DNA of 10,826 nucleotides from an uncultured Prevotellaceae bacterium. Lineage in GTDB: Bacteria > Bacteroidota > Bacteroidia > Bacteroidales > Bacteroidaceae. The notes under the pieces are model-generated. The model had not been told where the DNA came from. It ran no database searches and saw only the letters and a list, made by a program, of their open reading frames with translations. Within the stretch, counting starts at the first letter, position 1. Each line of letters opens with the position of its first letter. The stretch lies in contig CAMNHM010000092.1 in assembly GCA_946539475.1 (NCBI GenBank), positions 1 to 10,826 on the forward strand. Direction: 5' to 3'. Positions 1 to 6,273 of this stretch are shown piece by piece. The position numbers and the translations under genes were made by a program.

Positions 1-719
1 AGGAGAACACCACGCTGACGTTCTACTACGACTCCAAGCGCGATTCCCGCACGGGCACCACCTACGACATGAACAAAAATACCAATGCCCCCGGGTGGGT
101 GGTGGCCGACATCCAGAATGCCTTGACCCGCGTGGTCTTCGACCCGTCGTTTGCCGATTATTGCCCGACAACCACCTGTCGTTGGTTTTATAGCATGAGT
201 GGACTTCAAACCATCGAGGGCCTCAGCTACCTGAACACCAGCGAGGTGACCAACATGCAAGCAATGTTCAATCTGTGCAGCAGCCTGACGAGGCTTGACC
301 TGAGAGGTTTCAACACGGCCAAAGTAACAAGCATGGGCATGATGTTCAATGGCTGCAGCAGCCTGCAAACCATCTATGTGGGCGACGGCTGGAGCACAGC
401 GGCCGTGACGAGTTCCAGTAATATGTTCCGTAGCTGTGGGAGCCTGGTGGGCGGTCAGGGCACGACCTACGATGCCAACCATGTGGACAAGACCTATGCC
501 CACATCGACGGCGGCGCGAGCAATCCCGGCTACTTCAGCACCTTCCTTGGCGACGTGAACCTCGACGGCGTGGTGAATGCTGCCGACATGTGGGCACTGG
601 CGGACATCATCATCGGCAATCCTCCTATTACCTACAGCCTCGAGGCTGCCGACCTCAACGGCGACAACAATGTGAGCATCCAGGATCTCACCCTCCTGAT
701 CAGGATGCTGCTGCCGTAA
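1..719 (+). CDS. BspA-like (DUF285) surface protein with C-terminal dockerin-like domain, 5' truncated
   Basis: The reading frame is open from base 3 and enters from outside the window, so only the last 238 or so residues are visible. The first methionine at 69 is internal. Bases about 220-450 encode DUF285/BspA-type repeats: short leucine-rich units with the recurring pattern LNTSEVTNMQAMF, LCSSLTRLDL, FNTAKVTSMGMMF and GCSSL. A segment around 450-540 with GGQGTTYDANHVDKTYAHID and NPGYF is a usual closing block in Bacteroidales members of this family. Bases 549-716 encode two dockerin-like calcium loops, DVNLDGVVNAADM and DLNGDNNVSIQDL, each with the D-x-N-x-D ligand pattern, separated by a short linker. 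Such proteins are normally exported and act at the cell surface in adhesion or matrix binding. The role here is inferred. No T9SS-type C-terminal domain is visible. The gene stops at TAA and is followed by a strong hairpin. Confidence 0.88.
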   Translation, partial: ENTTLTFYYDSKRDSRTGTTYDMNKNTNAPGWVVADIQNALTRVVFDPSFADYCPTTTCRWFYSMSGLQTIEGLSYLNTSEVTNMQAMFNLCSSLTRLDLRGFNTAKVTSMGMMFNGCSSLQTIYVGDGWSTAAVTSSSNMFRSCGSLVGGQGTTYDANHVDKTYAHIDGGASNPGYFSTFLGDVNLDGVVNAADMWALADIIIGNPPITYSLEAADLNGDNNVSIQDLTLLIRMLLP

Positions 720-775
720 CGGAAGACATCAACCACCATCGAGCGTGCCCTATCGGCCGCTCATGGGATAAGAAC

Positions 776-812
776 AGGGGTTCCGGGCAATCAGCATGCC
801 CGGAACCCCTTT
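776..812. terminator. Strong hairpin terminator, probably bidirectional
   Basis: A perfect 14-bp inverted repeat pairs 776-789 (aggggttccgggca) with 797-810 around a 7-nt loop. It is followed by a short T run (810-812) on the plus strand and a T-rich stretch (tgttctt) when read on the minus strand. It lies 57 bases after the stop of the dockerin protein. It could also end transcription arriving from the minus-strand gene that stops at 1086. The T tract is short, so efficiency is uncertain. Confidence 0.7.
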
Positions 813-838
813 GTCTGTACCGTGAGCGGGTAAGTGGT

Positions 839-1085
839 GAATTCCGGATCAGTCCTAGAACCCAGTTGCAGACAATCCGCATGGAGCTCCCCTCCCTTGT
901 AGGCAATCGCGAGGAGGGAGCGATTGGGGAGCGAAGCGACGGTGGGGCGAAGCCGGGCAGGGGTGGGGTCAGTAACTTCTTCACTGACAATATATTACTG
1001 ACCCCACCCCTTAATCCCCTCCCCTACAAGGGAGGGGAGCTGTAGCACCAACAGTCAACCAAGTTTTCGGACTGACCCTGAATTC
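839..1085. repeat. MITE-like nested palindromic element
   Basis: About 247 bp with no credible gene. The ends form an inverted repeat matching 15 of 17 bases (839-855 against 1069-1085, both beginning or ending in gaattc). Inside is a perfect 19-bp inverted repeat (885-903 with 1023-1041). Inside that is a perfect 17-bp inverted repeat (959-975 with 995-1011) around a 19-nt loop. A further 7-bp stem (904-910 with 920-926) sits in the left half. The spacing between the outer and middle repeats is nearly the same on both sides (29 and 27 nt), so the two arms are co-linear. There is no transposase gene and no clear target duplication. The right arm reads as PLNPLPYKGGE in one frame, a spurious translation I recall from many genomes, which suggests a dispersed repeat. 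Its right end touches the stop codon of the minus-strand gene. Confidence 0.75.
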
Positions 1086-2759
1086 CTATTTCCCATATTT
1101 CTCGATGAGGGCATCGGCCTGGTCGTCGCCGAGCTCTTTGGCCTTGAGTAGACTCTTCACGCCCTCGTCCTTCTTGCCCGTCAGACAAAGGGCAAGCCCC
1201 TGGAAGAGGTAGCCGTCGCTATACTCGGGCGCGAGACGGATGCACTCGCCGGCCGTCTGGAGGGCATCGTCGTAGAGGCCTACGCGCACCTGCAGCGATG
1301 CCTTCTCGGCTAGGTAGACCGTCTCTTCGGGAGCCAGCTGTATGGCCTTGTCGATGTCGTTGAGTGCCTGCTGGAAAAGGCGTCCGCCCTCCTCGGCACG
1401 GAAACGGAGGTAGTAGAACGAGGCATTGACCTGCGTAGCCATGAGCTGCTCGTAGTCGTTGAGGTCGAAGGTTGCCTCGCGATACTTCTTTGCATCGAGG
1501 CGTGCCTGCGCGCGCGTGAGGATATAAGGTGCTGCCTCCTTCAGGTAGGGACGCGAGAACATGGCCAGGCAGGAGTCGAGCATGGCGAGATAGCCCACGC
1601 TGTCCTTCTGCATGAGGCGGCAGTGGGCAGCCTCGAAGAAGAGGTCGGGCGAGCGTAGCGTGCTCTGGCATATCTCGTCGTAGATGGCGCTGGCCTCGGC
1701 ATACTTCTTCTGGGCGTAGAGCACATAGGCCTCCTGCTGGCGATAGGCCGGCAGCGGCGACTCGGCATAGGCCGCCTTCGCCTCGTCGAGGGCCTTGTCG
1801 AGCGTCCACGGCTCGTAGGCGGGCTCGGGGCGGTAGAGCGCCTTCTGGTAGATCATGCGCGAATAGCTGTAGTGCACCTCGTCCTTCTTCGCCCCTACCT
1901 TGAGGGCCTGCGCCATGTCGGCATCGGCATCGGCATAGCGATCGGCACCGGCGGCAAACTGCGCGCGGGTGACGTAGCCCTCCTGCTCGTCGGGGAATTT
2001 GCTGACGAAGTCGTCGACGAGGGCGGCATAGGCCAGGGAGTCGTACGACTGCGACGCGACGAAGAGTGTCAGCACAGCCTGTTCGACGGCATCAGGCAGC
2101 GCCTTCTTAATCAGCACGGAGCGCAGGGCGGGCTCGTTGATGCTCAGGCCCAGCATCTTCAGGCTGTCGGCGAAGAGTGCGCTGACGGCATAGCCGACGC
2201 TGTCGGCAGTGCTGGCGGGCTTCTGCATGAGGCCCATCAGCTGACCGTCGTCGCTCAGCAGCGGCAGCCCGTCGCCATCCTCGGGCAGCGGGAGGCGGAC
2301 GGTGTAGTAGGCATAGCCTTCGCCGAACGTCTCGGCCTTGGTGATGCGCCCCTCGACAGCCTTCTTCGACTCCAGATAAGGCAACAGCCACACGCCGCTA
2401 CCCTCCCCTGCCTTGCCGACGGCAATGGGCAGCGGCTGGCTCTTCTTCACATCGACGCGGAACTTCGCCACGTCGTAGGTCTCGCTGGCTCCGAGCAGCA
2501 TCTCGACCGCCAGCTCCTTGCCGGCAGCATCGATGACCACTGCCCTGCTGGCGCCGCGGAAGGGCTCGAAACTGCTGACAGCCTCGCCCTGCTCTCCTAC
2601 GAAGACGCCGTGGCCGCTGGAGAGCAGCGTGCCCTGAGCGTCGAAGGTTTTCAGCGTGAATACCGACTTGGCGGCTTTCTTCACCCACGACTGTGCGGCG
2701 ACGCCGCTAAATGCCAGTTGACCGATGATCAATAATAGTATTGCTCTGTGTTTCGTCAT
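1086..2759 (-). CDS. Secreted degenerate trypsin-like (HtrA-fold) domain plus TPR protein
   Basis: 557 residues. Residues 1-22 form a signal peptide with a likely SPase I site after VAA, so the protein should reach the periplasm. Residues about 32-180 follow the layout of a trypsin-like/DegP protease, with a glycine-rich strand (SSGHGVFVGEQGEAV) and YDVAKFRV in place of the usual SDIAL strand. The catalytic set looks broken. Where a protease has TNxHV there is SSFEPF (62-67), and where it has GNSGG there is DGDGLPLL (161-168). Only the aspartate (D96) is retained. The C-terminal half, about residues 230-557, is helical and repeated, with clear TPR units late in the chain (ALNDIDKAIQLAP, ALQTAGECIRLAPEYSDGYL). 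A non-proteolytic scaffold or sensor role is inferred. A repeat of gcatcg units around 1918-1936 encodes ADADAD. The gene starts 94 bp after recN in the same direction, with no promoter motif in between. Confidence 0.8.
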   Translation of the reverse strand: MTKHRAILLLIIGQLAFSGVAAQSWVKKAAKSVFTLKTFDAQGTLLSSGHGVFVGEQGEAVSSFEPFRGASRAVVIDAAGKELAVEMLLGASETYDVAKFRVDVKKSQPLPIAVGKAGEGSGVWLLPYLESKKAVEGRITKAETFGEGYAYYTVRLPLPEDGDGLPLLSDDGQLMGLMQKPASTADSVGYAVSALFADSLKMLGLSINEPALRSVLIKKALPDAVEQAVLTLFVASQSYDSLAYAALVDDFVSKFPDEQEGYVTRAQFAAGADRYADADADMAQALKVGAKKDEVHYSYSRMIYQKALYRPEPAYEPWTLDKALDEAKAAYAESPLPAYRQQEAYVLYAQKKYAEASAIYDEICQSTLRSPDLFFEAAHCRLMQKDSVGYLAMLDSCLAMFSRPYLKEAAPYILTRAQARLDAKKYREATFDLNDYEQLMATQVNASFYYLRFRAEEGGRLFQQALNDIDKAIQLAPEETVYLAEKASLQVRVGLYDDALQTAGECIRLAPEYSDGYLFQGLALCLTGKKDEGVKSLLKAKELGDDQADALIEKYGK

Positions 2760-2771
2760 TGTTTCGGGTTT

Positions 2772-2803
2772 TTCGATAGTTCGTTATTTCGTTATATCAT
2801 TAT
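2772..2803. repeat. Degenerate 8-bp tandem repeat in recN-TPR gene linker
   Basis: Four consecutive 8-mers are seen: ttcgatag, ttcgttat, ttcgttat, atcattat. The two central units are identical. The rest of the linker (2804-2853) is low-complexity and carries a second near-repeat, cgtccatgcgtc and cgtccattcgtc (11 of 12 matching). No TAnnTTTG promoter and no good terminator is present, so the two flanking minus-strand genes are probably co-transcribed. Confidence 0.55.
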
Positions 2804-2853
2804 TTCCGTCCTTTTCTTTTCGTCCATGCGTCTAAAAAAAGAACGTCCATTCG

Positions 2854-4527
2854 TCATTTCGAGATTCCCAGCAGCTGCCTGGCGTTGGCAATGGCAGCCT
2901 CGGTGACATCGCTGCCACTAAGCATCTGGGCAATCTCGGCGATGCGCTCCTCAGGCGTCAGCATCCGCATGTGACTGATGGTGCCCTGCGGCGTCTCTTC
3001 CTTGTAGACCTTATAGTGGGTGGTGCCCAGGGCAGCTATCTGGGGCAGGTGGGTGATGCTGATCACCTGGCGCCCGCCACCGCCCATCTCGACCATCATC
3101 TCAGCCATGCTGCCGGCAATCTTGCCGCTGACGCCCGTGTCGATCTCGTCGAAGATGACGGTAGGCAGCTTCACGGCTCCGCTGACCATCGCCTTCAGGG
3201 CAAGCATCACACGCGCAATCTCGCCGCCCGACGCTACCTGTGAGACGGGCTGCAGGGGCGAGGAGGTGTTGGCAGTGAAGAGGAACGCCACGCGGTCGTA
3301 GCCGGAGGCTGTAGGACGCTCGCCGACAGGCTGCATGTCGATGGCGAAGCGGGCATGGGGCATGCCCAGCAGTGGCAGTCGCCGGCCCATCTGCCGCTCA
3401 ATGGCGGCGATGCTCTTCCGACGGCTCTCCGTGAGGTGAGCGCCCGCCTGCCGGCAGGCCTCACGGGCAGCTGCCACCTGCTGCTCGCGCTCGGCCAGCA
3501 GCTCGTCGCCGTCGTCTATCGACTGCAGTCGGCCGCGGAGGTCGTCGCGGATGGCAATGAGCGCCGCGACGCTTTCCACGTGGTATTTCTTCTGAAGCTC
3601 GTAGAGGCGGTCGAGACGGTCGTTGACAGCCTCCAGCTCGGCAGGATCGAAGTCTACGTCCTCCATGCGGCTGGCCACCTCCTGTGCTGCGTCCTTCAGC
3701 TCGATATAGCAGCTGTCCATCCGCTCGGCCAGCTCGCCGGCGGGGGCGCTGACGCGGGCGATGCCCCTCAGGGCACCGACGGCCGAGCGCAGCTGGGCGA
3801 CGATGCCTGTCTCGTCGGCCGACAGTGCATGGTCGGCCGTATAGAGTGCCTGCTTGATATCCTCGACGTGGGTCATCGTGTCGCTGCGGGCCTCGAGCTC
3901 TTCCTGCTCACCGGCCTCGAGGCGAGCCGCTGCCAGCTCGTCGTACTGGAAGCGCAGGAAGTCCTGGCTGCGGCGGTTCTCCTCGATCTGCCGCTTCAGC
4001 TCGTCGAGCTCCTGCTCCGTCTTCCGCAACGCGTCGTAGGCCACGGTGAAGGTGCGCTGCTGCGCTTCATTGCCGGCAATAATGTCGAGCACGCTCAGCT
4101 GGAAGTCGTGCTTGCCCAGTAGCAGATTCTGATGCTGCGAGTGGACGTCGATGAGGCGCTCGCCCAGCTCCTTCAGCACACTCAGTGCCACTGGCTGGTC
4201 GTTGACGAAGGCACGACTCTTGCCGCTGCTGGTGAGCTCGCGGCGGACGATGGTGTCGGGGAGGTCGGCATCGATGTCGTTCTCCTCGAAGAAGCTGTCC
4301 ATGCCCTCATAGCTGGCGAGGTCGAAATGAGCCTCTACGACGCATTTCTCCGCTCCCTGCTTGATGGTCTTCATGTCGGCTCGCTGTCCCAGCAGCAATG
4401 CGATGGCTCCTAGGATGATGCTCTTGCCGGCACCCGTCTCGCCGGTGATGACGGAGAATCCGCTGCGAAACTCCATGTCGAGTTCGTCGATCAGTGTGAA
4501 ATTGCGTATGTATAGATGTCGAAGCAT
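2854..4527 (-). CDS. recN: DNA repair protein RecN
   Basis: 557 residues, the usual length for RecN, an SMC-like ATPase that acts with RecA in double-strand break repair. The start MLRHLYIRNFTLIDELDMEF is the conserved RecN opening. Walker A is GETGAGKS at residues 29-36, the ABC signature SGGE at 433-436, and the Walker B region FDEID at 459-463, followed by TGVSG as expected. Between them lies a long charged region (about 150-380) of predicted coiled coil, rich in E, Q and R. The conserved block VHSQHQNLLL is also present. It lies downstream of tsaC, separated by a 111-bp linker full of short tandem repeats and lacking a visible promoter, so it probably belongs to the same transcript. All motifs are intact and the gene looks functional. 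No LexA-type operator was recognised. Confidence 0.96.
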   Translation of the reverse strand: MLRHLYIRNFTLIDELDMEFRSGFSVITGETGAGKSIILGAIALLLGQRADMKTIKQGAEKCVVEAHFDLASYEGMDSFFEENDIDADLPDTIVRRELTSSGKSRAFVNDQPVALSVLKELGERLIDVHSQHQNLLLGKHDFQLSVLDIIAGNEAQQRTFTVAYDALRKTEQELDELKRQIEENRRSQDFLRFQYDELAAARLEAGEQEELEARSDTMTHVEDIKQALYTADHALSADETGIVAQLRSAVGALRGIARVSAPAGELAERMDSCYIELKDAAQEVASRMEDVDFDPAELEAVNDRLDRLYELQKKYHVESVAALIAIRDDLRGRLQSIDDGDELLAEREQQVAAAREACRQAGAHLTESRRKSIAAIERQMGRRLPLLGMPHARFAIDMQPVGERPTASGYDRVAFLFTANTSSPLQPVSQVASGGEIARVMLALKAMVSGAVKLPTVIFDEIDTGVSGKIAGSMAEMMVEMGGGGRQVISITHLPQIAALGTTHYKVYKEETPQGTISHMRMLTPEERIAEIAQMLSGSDVTEAAIANARQLLGISK

Positions 4528-4538
4528 GAAGGATTAAG

Positions 4539-4554
4539 GGATTTACGGATTTAC
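4539..4554. repeat. Tandem 8-mer pair upstream of recN
   Basis: Two perfect adjacent copies of ggatttac occupy 4539-4546 and 4547-4554, preceded by a related ggattaa at 4531. They sit between the recN start codon and the heptamer array. On the transcribed strand they would lie 12-27 nt upstream of the recN ATG, within the untranslated leader or linker. Confidence 0.5.
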
Positions 4555-4569
4555 TATATTACTATTTTT

Positions 4570-4629
4570 CGAGGTACGAGGTGCGAGGTACGAGGTACGA
4601 GGTGCGAGGTACGAGGTGCGAGGTACGAG
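4570..4629. repeat. Heptamer tandem array (cgaggt[a/g])
   Basis: Eight full 7-bp units run without interruption from 4570 to 4625, in the order A, G, A, A, G, A, G, A at the seventh base, with a partial ninth unit to 4629. The array sits between the stop of tsaC and the start of recN. Bases 4576-4603 (28 nt) are identical, in the same orientation, to 6297-6324 in the plus-strand operon. A 7-bp period and the complete absence of spacers exclude a CRISPR. The function is unknown. Confidence 0.85.
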
Positions 4630-4638
4630 AATACTTGC

Positions 4639-5205
4639 TCATCGGATGATCTTTACCTGTCCGTCGAGTGCCAGCTTGATGATGCTCGAGGGCTGGTGGG
4701 GCTTGTGCTCCTGACGGCGCGAGAAACAGACGTAGTCCACCTGCTCCAGCAGGCGGGGGTCGATGTCGCGATAGTTCTGGGCTGCCGGCTCACCGCTGAT
4801 GTTGGCCGACGTCGACACGATGGCTTTCTGGAAGCGGTAGCAGAGCTCATGGGAGAAAGGCTCCTGGGTGATGCGGATGCCTATCGAGCCGTCCTCGCCG
4901 ATGAGGTTGGGCGCCAGGTTGACGGCACCGTCGAGTATCAGCGTCGTGGGCTTCACCAGACAGTCGATGAGCTGCCATGCCACGTCGGGCACCTGCCTGA
5001 CGTAGCGCTGCAGGCGGGCGTCGCTGTCGACGAGGCAGATGAGTGCCTTGCGCTCGTCGCGCTGCTTGATCTGATAAACGCGGGCGACGGCCTTCTCGTT
5101 CGTGGCGTCGCATCCAATGCCCCATACGGTGTCGGTTGGGTAGAGGATCACCCCACCCTTCCTGAGCACCTCGACGGCCTGTTGTATGTCCTGTTCCTTT
5201 GTCAT
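4639..5205 (-). CDS. tsaC: Threonylcarbamoyl-AMP synthase (TsaC/YrdC/Sua5 family)
   Basis: 188 residues from the chosen start, the size of single-domain TsaC/YrdC (the Sua5 C-terminal domain is absent). The family makes L-threonylcarbamoyl-AMP from threonine, bicarbonate and ATP for the t6A37 modification of ANN-decoding tRNAs, in the cytoplasm. The nucleotide and substrate pocket motifs are present: YPTDTVWGIG at residues 22-31, KQRDERKAL at 47-55 and STSAN at 131-135. An in-frame ATG exists 12 codons upstream at 5241. I prefer 5205 because the extension (MRTFAANLTSQD) runs through the promoter motif TACCTTTG at 5236-5229, so a transcript from that promoter would not contain the first ATG. 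It is the first gene of the minus-strand cluster that continues with recN. Confidence 0.93.
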   Translation of the reverse strand: MTKEQDIQQAVEVLRKGGVILYPTDTVWGIGCDATNEKAVARVYQIKQRDERKALICLVDSDARLQRYVRQVPDVAWQLIDCLVKPTTLILDGAVNLAPNLIGEDGSIGIRITQEPFSHELCYRFQKAIVSTSANISGEPAAQNYRDIDPRLLEQVDYVCFSRRQEHKPHQPSSIIKLALDGQVKIIR

Positions 5206-5228
5206 GTCTTGACTTGTTAAATTGGCTG

Positions 5229-5236
5229 CAAAGGTA
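5229..5236 (-). promoter_or_regulatory. Bacteroidetes -7 promoter element for tsaC-recN
   Basis: The minus strand reads TACCTTTG, a match to the Bacteroidetes primary-sigma -7 consensus TAnnTTTG. It lies 23 bp upstream of the tsaC start, giving a predicted leader of roughly 17 nt. The nearest -33-like TTTG (5265-5262) is 25 bp away, more than the usual 19-21, so the upstream half is weak. Confidence 0.6.
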
Positions 5237-5310
5237 CGCATTTTTGAGTAGTTTACGGACTCAAACGAGTTAAAGGGAGTTAAAGCACGAAGGTTTTAAG
5301 GTGTTTTTAG

Positions 5311-5318
5311 TAACTTTG
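5311..5318 (+). promoter_or_regulatory. Candidate upstream promoter -7 element (P1)
   Basis: TAACTTTG matches TAnnTTTG, but no -33 TTTG is found at the proper distance. It is immediately followed by a small hairpin, gcgac (5318-5322) with gtcgc (5328-5332). It lies 83 bp upstream of the better promoter and shares the core taactttgc with it. It may be a secondary start or a decayed copy. Confidence 0.4.
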
Positions 5319-5370
5319 CGACAAAAAGTCGCGAATTTACTCCGTCTCGGCAAAAAAAAGAAATTTTTCT

Positions 5371-5401
5371 TTTGTTTTGCTCTCGACTTTTCGTAACTTT
5401 G
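5371..5401 (+). promoter_or_regulatory. Bacteroidetes-type promoter for the DUF4491-rlmH operon (P2)
   Basis: TTTG at 5371-5374 and TAACTTTG at 5394-5401 are separated by exactly 19 bp, matching the phylum consensus TTTG-N19-21-TAnnTTTG. Transcription would start near 5407, giving a leader of about 40 nt before the DUF4491 ATG. An AT-rich palindrome, aaaagaaa with tttctttt, overlaps the upstream edge. Confidence 0.75.
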
Positions 5402-5446
5402 CATCCTAAAAACAATTATGCAAACAGAACAAACGAGCATCCGAAC

Positions 5447-5812
5447 ATGTATTTCACTGGTATCATCATCGCCATTTCCACATTCCTCATCATCGGATTT
5501 TTCCATCCGATAGTCATCAAAGCCGAGTACCACACGGGCACCCACCTATGGTGGCTCTTCCTCCTCGTAGGGCTGGCCAGCATCAGTGCAGCACTGTTCA
5601 TCGAGAACGCCGTGCTGTCGTCGGTCATCGGCGTCTTCGGAGCATCGTCGCTCTGGGCCATCGGCGAGCTCTTCTCCCAGAAGAAGCGGGTGGAGAAAGG
5701 TTGGTTTCCGATGAATCCCCGCCGCCGCCACGAATATCAACCCATCGACAAGAACGAGACGCTGTGTCCCGTTCACCACGGTCGAAGCAAATACGCCATC
5801 GATGAAGACTGA
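5447..5812 (+). CDS. DUF4491 family membrane protein
   Basis: 121 residues. It begins MYFTGIIIAISTFLIIGFFHPIVIKAEY and contains KKRVEKGWFPMNPRR, both characteristic of the DUF4491 family of Bacteroidetes, whose function is not known. Three hydrophobic segments are seen at about 4-24, 34-52 and 56-75, so it is probably an inner-membrane protein. A polar tail from about residue 92 contains one Cys and paired His (CPVHHG). The frame is open further upstream, but that part covers the promoter at 5371-5401. The ATG at 5447 matches the family's usual start and is used here. The last 11 bp overlap the start of rlmH, so the two are likely translationally coupled. The tail may be longer than in most relatives. 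The call to the family is firm and the role is unknown. Confidence 0.88.
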   Translation: MYFTGIIIAISTFLIIGFFHPIVIKAEYHTGTHLWWLFLLVGLASISAALFIENAVLSSVIGVFGASSLWAIGELFSQKKRVEKGWFPMNPRRRHEYQPIDKNETLCPVHHGRSKYAIDED

Positions 5813-6272
5813 CCTCATCGTCGTAGGACGCACCACCGACGCCCATATCCTGGCGCTCATCGACGACTATCGGGAGCGCATCGGCCACTACATGCCCTTC
5901 GCAACGACGGTCATCCCGGAGCTGCGGGCCACTAAGAACCTCAGCCAGGAGCAGCAGAAGCAGCAGGAGGGCGAGCTCATCCTCCGCCAGCTGCAGCCGC
6001 AGGACACCGTCGTGCTGCTCGACGAGCACGGGCAGGAGCTGCGGTCGGTGGAGCTGGCACGATGGCTCGAGCGCCGGCAGCAGACGTCGCGCCGCCTGGT
6101 GTTCGTCGTGGGAGGCCCCTACGGTTTCTCCGATGCCGTCTACCAGCGTGCGCAGGATCGGCTGTCGCTCTCACGGCTGACGTTCAGCCACCAGCTGGTG
6201 CGCCTCGTCTTCGTCGAGCAGCTCTATCGCGCCTGCACCATCATCCGTGGCGAGCCGTATCATCATGAATAG
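5802..6272 (+). CDS. rlmH: 23S rRNA (pseudouridine1915-N3)-methyltransferase RlmH
   Basis: 156 residues, the standard length for this SPOUT-class enzyme, which methylates pseudouridine 1915 in helix 69 of 23S rRNA using S-adenosylmethionine. The signature blocks appear in order: LDEHG at 73-77, VVGGPYG at 102-108 (the cofactor-binding knot), SLSRLTFSHQLVR at 122-134, QLYRA at 140-144, and the C-terminal YHHE at 153-156. The N-terminus departs from the commonest MKI opening (MKTDLIVVGRT) but keeps the first beta strand. It overlaps the end of the DUF4491 gene by 11 bp. After its stop comes a 69-bp linker with a heptamer repeat, then the symporter gene. All key motifs are intact. Confidence 0.96.
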   Translation: MKTDLIVVGRTTDAHILALIDDYRERIGHYMPFATTVIPELRATKNLSQEQQKQQEGELILRQLQPQDTVVLLDEHGQELRSVELARWLERRQQTSRRLVFVVGGPYGFSDAVYQRAQDRLSLSRLTFSHQLVRLVFVEQLYRACTIIRGEPYHHE

Positions 6273-6273
6273 T

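Noticed and set aside
741..762. Small hairpin gagcg...cgctc before the main terminator
   Set aside because: Only a 5-bp stem with a 12-nt loop; within chance expectation.
590..1045. Plus-strand open frame of 151 codons ending in PPLNPLPYKGGEL
   Set aside because: It overlaps the dockerin gene in another frame, crosses a terminator hairpin and the palindromic element, and ends in a translation typical of an intergenic repeat rather than a protein.
1872..2735. Long plus-strand open frame opposite the protease-TPR gene
   Set aside because: It is antisense to a gene with a clear signal peptide and domains; long antisense frames are expected in GC-rich sequence with this codon use.
3355..4122. 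Long plus-strand open frame opposite recN
   Set aside because: It is a mirror of RecN coding; no recognisable motif and no start region or promoter.
4570..4629. Possible CRISPR array
   Set aside because: The repeat unit is 7 bp with no spacers and there are no cas genes.
4516..5220. Plus-strand open frame of 234 codons across the heptamer array and opposite tsaC
   Set aside because: It reads through the tandem array as RGTRCEV-type repeats and through the antisense of a conserved enzyme; no domain is recognisable.
5418..5513. Short upstream ORF of 31 codons overlapping the DUF4491 start
   Set aside because: It has a serine-rich, low-complexity translation and no homology or codon support; a leader-peptide role cannot be excluded but nothing supports it.
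5270..5545. Minus-strand open frame of 91 codons across the divergent promoter region
   Set aside because: It covers promoters and A/T tracts, overlaps DUF4491, and shows no motif or ribosome-entry context.
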